A stretch of DNA of 26,632 nt from Clostridia bacterium (GCA_017938645.1 JAGBBE010000172.1:1-26632); one strand, 5' to 3'. Numbered from the stretch's first letter, positions 1-5,953 are shown. Notes: generated from the letters alone by a model not told the origin. Translations and numbers: made by a program.

Positions 1-293
1 AAGGCAGCCTTTTCCCCGTACAGGCCGATCTCGGGATAACCTTCGCGGTGGGCAACGCGGGCCATGGCGAGGTACATGCCGACCTCGGTGCATTCGCCCA
101 TAAAATTCTCGCGCAGGCCCTGCTTGATCTCTTCGGGAGCATCCTTGGCAACGCCGACAATATGCTCGGCAGCCCAGGTCTTCTCACCGGCCATCTCATC
201 AATCTTGGTCTTGGGAGCCTTGCATACGGGGCAGAACTCGGGAGCCTCGGAACCTTCGTGGACATAACCGCAAACCTTGCAAACAAACTTCAT
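1..293 (-). CDS. Reverse rubrerythrin, 5' part (cut by window edge)
   Basis: This is the first 97 codons of a rubrerythrin, a non-haem diiron peroxidase that reduces hydrogen peroxide in the cytoplasm of anaerobes. The N-terminus carries a rubredoxin-type iron site, [10 protein letters not shown] followed by CPVCKAP (Cys5, Cys8, Cys21, Cys24), and is followed by the start of the ferritin-like domain with the [20 protein letters not shown] helix. Having the rubredoxin domain first is the 'reverse' order known from clostridia. The ATG has a GGAGGA ribosome site just upstream. The visible part is very similar to the intact gene at 7934-8479, including its promoter region, so the two are paralogues. 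The gene runs off the window, so its diiron C-terminal half is not visible. Confidence 0.95.
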   Translation of the reverse strand, partial: MKFVCKVCGYVHEGSEAPEFCPVCKAPKTKIDEMAGEKTWAAEHIVGVAKDAPEEIKQGLRENFMGECTEVGMYLAMARVAHREGYPEIGLYGEKAA

Positions 294-340
294 AATGATT
301 TCCTCCTTTAATATCTTTGAGTGTTGATTTCTTGCTTCAG

Positions 341-362
341 GCAAGCTGCTGTTTCAGCTTGC
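341..362 (-). promoter_or_regulatory. Hairpin at the 5' end of the rubrerythrin mRNA
   Basis: GCAAGCTG and CAGCTTGC form a perfect 8-base-pair stem with a 6-base loop. It starts within a few bases of the transcription start predicted from the promoter at 367-396. A hairpin at the extreme 5' end usually protects mRNA from decay. The paralogue upstream of 8479 has only a weaker version. Confidence 0.5.
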
Positions 363-366
363 ATAT

Positions 367-396
367 ATGTTATCAACCATATGCGCAGAAGTGAAA
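367..396 (-). promoter_or_regulatory. Probable promoter of the partial rubrerythrin gene
   Basis: On the minus strand, TTTCAC (391-396) and an extended TGA-TAACAT (-10 at 367-372) are 18 bases apart. The same two boxes with the same spacing occur upstream of the other rubrerythrin (8550-8579), while much of the spacer differs. That conservation is the main support, since each box alone is a weak match. Confidence 0.55.
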
Positions 397-424
397 CAGG
401 AAAAATGAAAAAAAGATAAAAAAA

Positions 425-455
425 CAGCGTTTCCCAAAAACGACGGGAAACGCTG
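425..455 (-). terminator. Intrinsic terminator after the membrane protein gene
   Basis: CAGCGTTTCCC and GGGAAACGCTG form a perfect 11-base-pair stem with a 9-base loop. On the minus strand it is followed by a long T-rich run. It sits 18 bases past the stop codon of the 473-1204 gene and separates that gene from the rubrerythrin promoter. Confidence 0.9.
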
Positions 456-472
456 CGGTTTTGAAAGGCTTA

Positions 473-1204
473 TCAGGGCAGCTGCAGGCTGGCCAGCAGA
501 ACTTCGGCCTCGGCCAGCATGGCTTCTTCGGTAGGAAGCTCCTCGGGCAGATGGAGAGCGGAAGTGCAGTTTAACAGCACGGTGGAATCGGCAATGGTGT
601 CAGCGTAGATAATCAGCATGCTGTAGTATTCGCCGGTGGGCTGGCTGTTTTCGCCATAGGCAGGAGAGGTGGCATACAGATAATTCACCGTATGACCAGC
701 CATCTGCACGTCTTCCTTCTGATTGACAGTTTCGTACAGGCCGGAGGTGCTGAGTACATCCAGCATATCCTTGCCTTTCTTGTTCTCGACGCCGCTGACG
801 TAGATGTTGTTGATGGCGCGGGTCTTGTCTTCGGTTTCGTAGTAGAAGTAGGTCTCGTAGGGATCAGAGCTGAGTTCCATGCCGTAGTCAGCGGGAGCAT
901 AGCCTTCGGGAGCGGTCATATTGCCCAGCTCGTAGTAATGCTTGCCGATGCCGCGGACGATGGAGGTCTCGGTAATGTCAGACGGCTTGCCCATGAAGGT
1001 GCGCAGAGAACCTGCGGGCATGTAGAAGAAGTCGATGGCAAGGATCAGAAGGACGATAGCGACAACAGCGGCAACGGCGCCGATGATAATCTGCTTCTTG
1101 TACTGCTGCCAGATAGCAAGGCGCTTTGCCTGCTTTGCGGCTTGCTTTTGTTCCTCAACCTTCTTGCGGGCAGCAGCAGTGGGACGATAGTTCTTTTTAG
1201 CCAT
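473..1204 (-). CDS. Single-pass membrane protein of unknown function
   Basis: The protein is 243 residues. It has a Lys/Arg/Ala-rich N-terminal cytoplasmic segment of about 37 residues, one strongly hydrophobic helix at about residues 38-60 (IIIGAVAAVVAIVLLILAID), and an outside domain of about 180 residues rich in Tyr, Glu and Thr. I recognise no catalytic motif and no lipobox. The start was placed at the ATG preceding AKKNYRPTAAARK because a GGAGGAAA ribosome site lies just upstream; an in-frame start 17 codons earlier lacks one. The gene is monocistronic, with its own promoter and a strong terminator. An anchored sensor or cell-envelope protein is possible, but no function can be assigned from sequence. 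Confidence 0.8.
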   Translation of the reverse strand: MAKKNYRPTAAARKKVEEQKQAAKQAKRLAIWQQYKKQIIIGAVAAVVAIVLLILAIDFFYMPAGSLRTFMGKPSDITETSIVRGIGKHYYELGNMTAPEGYAPADYGMELSSDPYETYFYYETEDKTRAINNIYVSGVENKKGKDMLDVLSTSGLYETVNQKEDVQMAGHTVNYLYATSPAYGENSQPTGEYYSMLIIYADTIADSTVLLNCTSALHLPEELPTEEAMLAEAEVLLASLQLP

Positions 1205-1245
1205 TGATTGTTTCCTCCGGTCTGTATAAAAATGATGGTTTTCAT

Positions 1246-1275
1246 AGTATACCACGTTTCATAGCGCTTTTTCCA
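1246..1275 (-). promoter_or_regulatory. Probable promoter of the membrane protein gene
   Basis: On the minus strand an extended -10, TGG-TATACT (-10 at 1246-1251), is preceded by TGGAAA with an 18-base spacer. The -35 is weak, but the extended -10 is good and the position, about 40 bases before the ATG, fits. Confidence 0.5.
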
Positions 1276-1318
1276 GTGTTCAGATGCAGTTCATACAAAA
1301 ATCAGAAAAAAAGCAGCG

Positions 1319-1347
1319 TTGTAATTGAATAAAAGCTATGCTAAAAT
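1319..1347 (+). promoter_or_regulatory. Promoter of the methyltransferase-like operon
   Basis: TTGTAA (1319-1324) and TAAAAT (1342-1347) have a 17-base spacer, a good sigma-A match. It lies about 30 bases before the chosen start at 1378. Confidence 0.65.
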
Positions 1348-1377
1348 GCAGGTAATGTGTCCAATGGGGGAATAATG

Positions 1378-2610
1378 ATGTTTACGCAACAGGATCGAAA
1401 AGTATTGAAACTGCTTGCTCAGCGTGTAAATGAGATCGCATGCCTGCCTGAACAGGAACGCAAGCGGGAAATGTGGCGCAAACACACTGCGCTGAAAGGC
1501 GGAATTCCGCCGGTTTTTGTCTCTCCGGAAGGTTCGTGGGTGGAATTGATTCCTACAGAAAGTTTGCAATGCGAGGATGCATTCGCCCGTGAAGCGGAAC
1601 TTGAACTGCGCAAGCGAATTTACCGCTGGGAGAATCTCCATGATGATACGCCGATCGAAAATCAGTACGATATTCCTGTGTCGTGGATTCCCATCAATCA
1701 GGGTTGGGGTCTGCCGGTTTTGCGCAAGGAATCAAGCGATCGCGGCGCGTGGCATCATCAGGCGGTTGTAGAAGATCCTGACGACTGGAAAAAACTCAAA
1801 AAACCTTTTCTTGATGTAGACGATAAAGGCGCGCGTGAACGTGCTGAACAGCTCAAGGATGCGGTGGGGGATTCACTTCGGGTCAATGTGACGGGAATCA
1901 AGATTTTTGATTTCCATATTGCGCATATCTATTGTGATTTCCGCGGACTTGACAATCTGTTTATGGATCTGGTCGACGATGAGGAAATGGTCAAGGATGT
2001 ATTCGCGTTTTTGGCAGAGGGGCTCGCCGGACTGGTCGAACAGGCGCGCAGCATGAAGCTGATTCAGAGCAATAATGATTATACCTATCACTATACCGGA
2101 GGACTTGGTTACTGCGATGATCTGCCGCCCTATCAGGATAAGCCTGTAGATGTGGGGCAGGTATGGGCGGCGGCGGAAGCACAGGAATATTCCTGCGTGT
2201 CCCCTGAGATGTTCTGCCGCACGGTGCTTCCTTATGAAAAACAGCTCCTTGAACCCTTTGGTTTGAATGGCTACGGCTGCTGTGACGACCTTACGGAAAA
2301 GCTTGATGAAGTGCTGAAAATCAAGAATCTCAGGCGTGTTGCGGCATGTCCATGGGCAAACCTGGGCAAGATGGCAAAACGGCTTGGAAAGGACTATATT
2401 CTCACTTGGAAGCCTAATCCTGCGCATCTGGCAGCAGAGAATTTTGATGAAACTGCTCTGGAAGCGTACATGACCCAGAGCCTGCAGGACGCCAAATGCG
2501 GTTATCCGGAGATCATCCTTCGTGATACGCATACCTGCCGCAATGATCCCTCTCGTTTTACGAAATTTGTTGAGATTACCCGCCGAGCCATCGAAAAGGT
2601 ATATGAATGA
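1378..2610 (+). CDS. Uroporphyrinogen decarboxylase-fold protein (corrinoid/cobamide methyltransferase-like)
   Basis: This is a 410-residue protein of the URO-D / MtaA / CmuA superfamily. Anaerobes carry many such genes, mostly methyltransferases acting with corrinoid proteins rather than haem enzymes. Family-like segments include the DFHIAHIYCDFRGLDNLFMD stretch, HYTGGLGYCDDLP, GLNGYGCCDDLTEKL and LTWKPNPAHLA. Cysteines in YGCCDDL and AACPWANLG are candidate zinc or cobalamin-methyl ligands, which is an inference. The start at 1378 was chosen because GGGGG at 1366-1370 is 7 bases upstream; a GTG at 1357 and an ATG at 1375 are alternatives. No corrinoid protein or reductive activator gene is adjacent, so the substrate is unknown. 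It overlaps or abuts the DinB-like gene and is probably cotranscribed with it. Confidence 0.8.
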   Translation: MFTQQDRKVLKLLAQRVNEIACLPEQERKREMWRKHTALKGGIPPVFVSPEGSWVELIPTESLQCEDAFAREAELELRKRIYRWENLHDDTPIENQYDIPVSWIPINQGWGLPVLRKESSDRGAWHHQAVVEDPDDWKKLKKPFLDVDDKGARERAEQLKDAVGDSLRVNVTGIKIFDFHIAHIYCDFRGLDNLFMDLVDDEEMVKDVFAFLAEGLAGLVEQARSMKLIQSNNDYTYHYTGGLGYCDDLPPYQDKPVDVGQVWAAAEAQEYSCVSPEMFCRTVLPYEKQLLEPFGLNGYGCCDDLTEKLDEVLKIKNLRRVAACPWANLGKMAKRLGKDYILTWKPNPAHLAAENFDETALEAYMTQSLQDAKCGYPEIILRDTHTCRNDPSRFTKFVEITRRAIEKVYE

Positions 2611-2620
2611 GGCTAAGATG

Positions 2621-3319
2621 ATGAAAATCCGCTGCATCTGGGAACACAATGGATCAGACACACTGTTGTATGCCGATGATTTTCCAGGCGCTTACGCAAG
2701 AGGCGAAACGCTGGAAGCAGCAATCAGGAAAATGCCTGCAGAAATTTGTGCATATCAGCGTTGGGCGGGTCTGCCAAAAGAAAAGGGAGAAGTTGAAATC
2801 GTGCAGGAAAAGGACTCTGACCTTGCTATCTGTGATGCGGATTCGGATGTGCTGTTTGAAAGCGAGAGCAAACCACTCACCATGGATGAATATCAGGTGC
2901 TGAAGCAGCTGGTAATGAAGTCGGCAAAGGATTTTCATACTCTATATGATGCCATTCCGGATAAGCAGCAAAGCATTCTTCCTGTCCGAAAAACATTCTA
3001 CGGACAGGTTCCGCGTACAGCGCAGGAGATGTACGAGCATACGAAAAGCGTGAACGACTACTACTTTGGCGAAATTGGCGTCGAAACAGATCACGAAGGA
3101 AGCATTGCCGAATGCCGGGAAAGAGGTTTTGCAGCGCTTGAAGAAACGCCTGACTTTCTGCTGATGAAACCATGTGAGGGAAGTTACGGAGAAGAATGGT
3201 CGCTGCGCAAGGTGATGCGACGTTTCCTGTGGCATGACCGCATTCATGCCAAGGCTATGGTTCGCATGGCTAAAAAGACATTCGGGTACGATCAGGTGGA
3301 TGATCCATTCGGTTTCTGA
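2621..3319 (+). CDS. Protein with HicB-like N-terminus and DinB-like C-terminal domain
   Basis: The protein is 232 residues. The first 50 or so (MKIRCIWEHNG..., YADDFPGAYARGETLEAAI) resemble the partial RNase-H-like fold of HicB antitoxin-type proteins. The last 130 resemble the four-helix DinB/YfiT metal-binding fold, with histidines in EMYEHTKSVNDYYFG and RRFLWHDRIHAKAM as candidate ligands. DinB-fold proteins include thiol-dependent S-transferases, but no reaction can be assigned here. The ATG at 2621 has GAGG 8 bases upstream, while in-frame ATGs at 2603 (overlapping the previous stop) and 2618 are possible. It directly follows the methyltransferase-like gene and ends at a strong terminator, so the two likely form one operon. 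Confidence 0.7.
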   Translation: MKIRCIWEHNGSDTLLYADDFPGAYARGETLEAAIRKMPAEICAYQRWAGLPKEKGEVEIVQEKDSDLAICDADSDVLFESESKPLTMDEYQVLKQLVMKSAKDFHTLYDAIPDKQQSILPVRKTFYGQVPRTAQEMYEHTKSVNDYYFGEIGVETDHEGSIAECRERGFAALEETPDFLLMKPCEGSYGEEWSLRKVMRRFLWHDRIHAKAMVRMAKKTFGYDQVDDPFGF

Positions 3320-3325
3320 ACAACA

Positions 3326-3353
3326 AAAAGGCAGGAGAAAACTCCTGCCTTTT
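3326..3353. terminator. Bidirectional terminator between convergent genes
   Basis: AAAAGGCAGGAG and CTCCTGCCTTTT form a perfect 12-base-pair stem with an AAAA loop. There is a T run on either strand, so it serves the DinB-like gene (plus) and the nitroreductase (minus). Confidence 0.92.
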
Positions 3354-3369
3354 GATATACATGGAAATA

Positions 3370-4098
3370 TCATGCTTCGAAGTCCTTCAGATAGGCTGCA
3401 ACAGAGCGGCTCATCTCTCGGGAAAAATCAGAATTGAATTTGCGGTTGCAGAAGGCCTGCATCCACTCCTCATAAGGACGTGCCACGGCCTTGATGGAGA
3501 ACATCTCCTGCAGTTCGTCTGCATCCATCGTACGGTATGCATTCTCATGAACAATGTGCTTCATTGCCACGCGCTCGGGCTTTACACGATCCTTCTGCTG
3601 CTGGGTCGGGTAACCGAAAACCAGCATGCAGCACGGGAAGACGTATCTGGGAAGCTTCAGCATCTCCTGATGGATCTCGCAGTTCTCCATGATATCGCCG
3701 ATGTAGCAGGAGCCAATGCCCATGCTCTGAGCCGCGACGACGGCATTCTGCGCGGCGATGGTAGCATCGGAAACCGCCAGAAGCAGATCGCCTACGCCGG
3801 GCTTACGAGGCTCGCATCCGGAGGAAAGGAAGGCTTCATACCATTTCCGGCAGTCGGCACAGAAAATCAAAACCAGCTTGCCTTCGGCAATGAAAGGCTG
3901 ATGATCGCACGAATCAACCAGCTTTTCCTTGAGCGCCGGATCGGTCACATCGATAATAGTATACAGCTGCTGGTTGCCCGCTGTGGGTGCGTTGACTGCC
4001 GCAAGAAGGATGGCTTCCTTCTCCTGCAGGGTGATTTCACGTTCTTCAAATGCGCGCACGGATTTGCGCTCGATGAGCTCGCGAATGGTCTGATTCAT
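3370..4098 (-). CDS. Nitroreductase family FMN oxidoreductase
   Basis: This 242-residue protein matches the NfsA/NfrA-like nitroreductase fold, a homodimeric FMN enzyme that reduces quinones, flavins or nitro compounds with NAD(P)H. The N-terminal FMN-phosphate motif is RKSVRAFEEREI. It is followed by the NAPTAGNQQLYTIIDV segment, DATIAAQNAVVAAQSMGIGSCYIGDI in the middle, and VFGYPTQQQKDRVKPER, which is typical of the C-terminal half. The start ATG has GGGAGG upstream, and a consensus promoter lies at 4160-4188. It is monocistronic and close to rubrerythrin genes, which suits redox-stress protection. The physiological substrate cannot be told from sequence. Confidence 0.9.
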   Translation of the reverse strand: MNQTIRELIERKSVRAFEEREITLQEKEAILLAAVNAPTAGNQQLYTIIDVTDPALKEKLVDSCDHQPFIAEGKLVLIFCADCRKWYEAFLSSGCEPRKPGVGDLLLAVSDATIAAQNAVVAAQSMGIGSCYIGDIMENCEIHQEMLKLPRYVFPCCMLVFGYPTQQQKDRVKPERVAMKHIVHENAYRTMDADELQEMFSIKAVARPYEEWMQAFCNRKFNSDFSREMSRSVAAYLKDFEA

Positions 4099-4159
4099 GG
4101 TAAGTCCTCCCGTTGATTGATCATATTCTCACTGAATGATTTCACGATGAAGTGACTGC

Positions 4160-4188
4160 ATTGTATCATGCGAAGATATCCGTGTCAA
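4160..4188 (-). promoter_or_regulatory. Consensus sigma-A promoter of the nitroreductase gene
   Basis: On the minus strand TTGACA (4183-4188) and TACAAT (4160-4165) are 17 bases apart, placing the start point about 55 bases before the ATG. Confidence 0.85.
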
Positions 4189-4214
4189 CGAAGAGGGGAG
4201 TCTGGAATACAAAA

Positions 4215-4242
4215 AGGACCGGTTCCGATTGGAACCGATCCT
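4215..4242 (-). terminator. Terminator behind rubrerythrin remnant A
   Basis: A 12-pair stem (AGGACCGGTTCC / GGAACCGATCCT, one G-U on the minus strand) with a 4-base loop and a T run on the minus strand. It sits 16 bases past the stop of the remnant at 4258 and differs in sequence from the terminators at 5142 and 7877. Confidence 0.85.
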
Positions 4243-4257
4243 GAAAGGTTGATTGGA

Positions 4258-4330
4258 TTAGCCAAAGTAACGCTTCAGCAGACCTTCGAAAGCCTTGCCA
4301 TGGCTGGCTTCCTCCCTTGCCATTTCCTCA
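4258..4330 (-). pseudogene. Rubrerythrin 3'-end remnant A
   Basis: The minus strand reads [20 protein letters not shown] followed by YFG and a stop, matching about the last 23 codons of the intact rubrerythrin at 7934-8479 (residues 158-180). Upstream of that the similarity stops abruptly and repeat-rich sequence begins. The remnant still has its own terminator. It shares the 17-base identical core CCTTCGAAAGCCTTGCC (4283-4299) with copies B and C. It cannot encode a functional enzyme, since both the rubredoxin domain and nearly all diiron ligands are missing. Confidence 0.9.
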
Positions 4331-4357
4331 AAACCTGCGCTAAAGCTTGGTTTTGCG

Positions 4358-4433
4358 TACAACTTTCTACAACTTATCTACAACTTTGAAGGCTTGCCCT
4401 TCAATTCATTGACAACCTTTTACAACTTTGAAG
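4358..4433 (+). repeat. Helically phased TACAACTT repeats
   Basis: TACAACTT occurs at 4358, 4368, 4379 and 4421, with a degenerate GACAACCTT at 4411. The first three start 10 and 11 bases apart, one DNA turn. A longer unit, TACAACTTTGAAG, is found at 4379-4391 and 4421-4433. This phased layout is typical of protein-binding arrays such as recombinase arm sites, partition sites or iterons. No matching protein is identifiable in the window. Confidence 0.7.
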
Positions 4434-4461
4434 AACTTTTTGAAAGATTTCATTCAAATGC

Positions 4462-4489
4462 GTGACATAGCCACATCTTCGTGACATAG
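4462..4489 (+). repeat. GTGACATAG direct repeats, left pair
   Basis: GTGACATAG is found at 4462-4470 and 4481-4489, 19 bases apart, just before the WYL remnant. Four more copies or near copies lie at 5040-5088, beyond the other end of the remnant, in the same orientation. Confidence 0.75.
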
Positions 4490-4494
4490 GAGGT

Positions 4495-4917
4495 TACCTC
4501 CTGGCTTATGATGGCAAAAAGATGCGAGTCTATCGCATTGACCACATGGAAGGGGTGGAGGTTGAAGAGGCGGAGGCTGAGGGTCTGGAGGAGTTCAAGA
4601 AGATCAAGCTCTCTGACTACACCAAACAGACCTTTGGCATGTACAGTGGCGAACTTCAATCTGTCACCATGCGCTTCCCCAATAACATGGTTGGCACTGT
4701 GCTGGATCGCTTTGGCAGAGAAGTCACCCTCATAAAAGCTGATGACAGGCACTTCAGAATTACTGTCCCCATCACTGTCAGCCCTCAGTTCTATGGCTGG
4801 GTGTTTGGCCTGAAAAACATGGTGACAATTGAAAGCCCTCAGTCAGTTGTAGATGGCATGAAAGAGATGCTGGCTGCTGTTGAAAAGAGATATGAATATC
4901 CTAAAGGGTTGCAGTAA
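4495..4917 (+). pseudogene. WYL-domain transcriptional regulator, C-terminal remnant
   Basis: The translation from YLLAYDGKKMRVYRIDHMEG through KQTFGMYSGELQSVTMRF, GTVLDRFGREVTLIK and VSPQFYGWVFGLKNMVTIES matches the second half of a WYL domain plus its C-terminal WCX extension. A complete family member is about 300 residues with an N-terminal winged-helix DNA-binding domain, which is absent here. The similarity begins at about 4495 immediately after a GTGACATAG repeat, and an in-frame stop lies a few codons earlier. The only usable start is the ATG at 4522, which lacks a good ribosome site (131 codons). The 3' end and its terminator are intact. I therefore call it a 5'-deleted gene; a short stand-alone effector-binding protein is less likely. 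Confidence 0.8.
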
Positions 4918-4936
4918 GTTGCGACCCTTTTCTTTG
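4903..4936 (+). terminator. Terminator of the WYL remnant
   Basis: AAAGGGT-T-GC and GC-G-ACCCTTT form a 9-pair stem with one internal mismatch and an 8-base loop, followed by TTCTTT on the plus strand. It overlaps the last codons of the remnant. Confidence 0.65.
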
Positions 4937-4946
4937 TAAAGGAAAA

Positions 4947-4975
4947 TTGACAGAAAAATTTGCTACACCTATAAT
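4947..4975 (+). promoter_or_regulatory. Orphan consensus promoter P1 with an inverted repeat over its -10
   Basis: TTGACA (4947-4952) and TATAAT (4970-4975) have exactly 17 bases between them. An inverted repeat, AATGGCAT (4973-4980) and ATGCCATT (4995-5002), overlaps the -10 and could be an operator or a hairpin at the start of the transcript. Downstream on the plus strand there is only a 17-codon ORF (ATG at 4995) ending in a GTGACATAG repeat, then rubrerythrin remnant B in the opposite sense. It is 25 of 30 identical, by eye, to promoter P2 at 5829-5857. Confidence 0.8.
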
Positions 4976-5039
4976 GGCATTGAGTGGTTTGGTCATGCCA
5001 TTTGAAGGAAATTCTTTCAGCAGCAGCGATTCAAAGTTT

Positions 5040-5088
5040 GTGACATAGCATGACATAGTGGTTTGGGCGCGACATAGGAATGACATAA
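5040..5088 (+). repeat. GTGACATAG direct repeats, right cluster
   Basis: The copies are GTGACATAG at 5040-5048, ATGACATAG at 5050-5058, GCGACATAG at about 5069-5077 and ATGACATAA at 5080-5088. All are in the same orientation as the left pair at 4462 and 4481, so the WYL remnant is bracketed by the same short repeat. Confidence 0.75.
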
Positions 5089-5141
5089 AGGAGGGGCGAA
5101 AACAAGCCCAAACCAGCAGCAAAATGGCATAACAAGACAAA

Positions 5142-5173
5142 AAGGGAACCACCCTTTTCAGAGTGATTCCCTT
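5142..5173 (-). terminator. Terminator behind rubrerythrin remnant B
   Basis: AAGGGAACCACCCT and AGAGTGATTCCCTT form 14 pairs on the minus strand (two G-U) closed by a GAAA tetraloop, then a T run. The sequence is identical to the terminator of the intact rubrerythrin at 7877-7908. Confidence 0.9.
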
Positions 5174-5206
5174 GAAACCCCTTGATTTTACTGGATTTCT
5201 TATTAG

Positions 5207-5268
5207 CCGAAGTAGCGCTTCAGCAGGCCTTCGAAAGCCTTGCCGTGACGGGCTTCGTCGCGGGTCAT
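5207..5268 (-). pseudogene. Rubrerythrin 3'-end remnant B
   Basis: The last 21 codons ([20 protein letters not shown] plus G and TAA) match residues 160-180 of the intact rubrerythrin. Together with the downstream terminator, 5137-5268 is a direct repeat of 7872-8002 at roughly 90% identity by eye. The similarity ends exactly at the ATG. The stop of an unrelated upstream ORF overlaps this ATG (TAATG), so a 21-residue peptide could in principle be made by coupling. There is no diiron site, so no enzyme function. Confidence 0.9.
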
Positions 5269-5765
5269 TAGCGCGGCTGGAAATCTCCGTTCTTCGTCCC
5301 TTCGGGCCGAATCACTGCGATTTCTACGCCCCGCTGGGGAACGAACACTTGATCGCTACGAATTAAGCCTCTTTTCTCGATGATTGTCTTGCAATCTTCA
5401 ATCACTTTATAGAGTTCTTTGGTATTGTGAAGTGTAAACAGTACGCTTTCTGCTTCGCGAATTTCAACTTCCTGAAACACCTTCTTTTTCGAACTGTCGA
5501 TACTCCTGCGAAGCTTTCCCAATGTAGGGATCTCACTCGTCTTCTTGCCAGTATATACATTGGTTACAACACACTCTAAGAACGGATCGTCAGTCGAGGG
5601 CGGCAAAGGATTACGGATGGGCGAATTCGCCCTGCGCATTGCTCTACTCTTGAAAATGGTGACTTCGCAAGGCGAATTTCGCAGTATTTTGCGGAGTTGA
5701 GAGTAAAAGTGTCTTGCGAAATGCCGGGGCTGGTGTGGCTTTGTTTCGCATGGCGGCGGCAGCAC
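5268..5765 (-). pseudogene. Chimeric unknown ORF: repeat-derived 5' part, protein-like 3' part
   Basis: The C-terminal ~105 residues (from LECVVTNVYTGKKTSEIPT through KELYKVIEDCKTIIEKRGLI to the stop) have the charged, helical look of a genuine protein, but I recognise no family. The N-terminal ~60 residues come from a palindrome-rich repeat (about 5600-5800) and look like translated non-coding DNA. There is no credible ribosome site. The ORF ends within the ATG of rubrerythrin remnant B, so its 3' boundary is also a junction. It is best read as the tail of a gene left after rearrangement; a real short protein starting further in cannot be excluded. Confidence 0.4.
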
Positions 5766-5800
5766 CTTTCTCGTCGCCGTTTCCGTTCAGACCTTCCACC
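5600..5800. repeat. Palindrome-rich repeat-like sequence
   Basis: The stretch contains the perfect 14-base palindrome GGGCGAATTCGCCC (5619-5632) and several further TTCGC/GCGAA inverted motifs: GGCGAATTTCGCAG near 5672-5686, CTTGCGAAATGCC near 5713-5725 and TTTCGCATGGCG near 5744-5755. Overlapping short ORFs read through it in two minus frames without ribosome sites. It looks like a foldable repeat or miniature element rather than coding sequence. Whether it recurs in the genome cannot be seen here. Confidence 0.45.
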
Positions 5801-5828
5801 CTCTTGATATTTTGTAAATGAAAGCTGA

Positions 5829-5857
5829 TTGACATAAAAAATCTCTACACTTATAAT
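5829..5857 (+). promoter_or_regulatory. Orphan consensus promoter P2
   Basis: TTGACA (5829-5834) and TATAAT (5852-5857) with exactly 17 bases between them, closely similar to P1 at 4947-4975. No plus-strand coding sequence follows for more than a kilobase. It may drive a small RNA or be the leftover of a deleted gene. Confidence 0.8.
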
Positions 5858-5865
5858 TCAATACG

Positions 5866-5933
5866 AAAGACACCAAAATCAAAGACACCGCACCATTTTT
5901 TCGGCCGATATTCAGCGAGGAAAGACACCAAAA
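5866..5933 (+). repeat. AAAGACACC direct repeats
   Basis: AAAGACACC occurs at 5866-5874, 5881-5889 and 5921-5929. The first and third extend to AAAGACACCAAAA. They lie just after the P2 start point. Confidence 0.6.
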
Positions 5934-5953
5934 AGGCACCGAGACATGAAAAG

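Larger units (their letters stand above)
4937..5141. other. Gene-free stretch between WYL remnant and rubrerythrin remnant B
   Basis: The stretch holds promoter P1, a 17-codon ORF starting at 4995 (MPFEGNSFSSSDSKFVT), the right-hand GACATA repeats (5040-5088) and an AAAGGAGGGG ribosome-site-like sequence (5087-5096) with no start codon after it. That last item looks like the leader of a gene whose body has been deleted. Confidence 0.5.
5137..5268. repeat. Direct repeat of the rubrerythrin 3' end plus terminator, copy B
   Basis: These 132 bases are repeated at 7872-8002 with about a dozen differences by eye. The two copies are in the same orientation and enclose about 2.6 kb of AT-richer, unrelated sequence. 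Copy A (4258-4330) shares only the coding part. Confidence 0.85.

Noticed and set aside
4358..4489. CRISPR array
   Set aside because: The repeats are only 8-13 bases, unevenly spaced, and too short and close together to leave spacer-sized gaps. They are treated as binding-site-like direct repeats.
4215..5270. Insertion sequence with terminal inverted repeats around the WYL remnant
   Set aside because: The bracketing repeats are direct, not inverted, and no transposase fragment or target duplication is visible.
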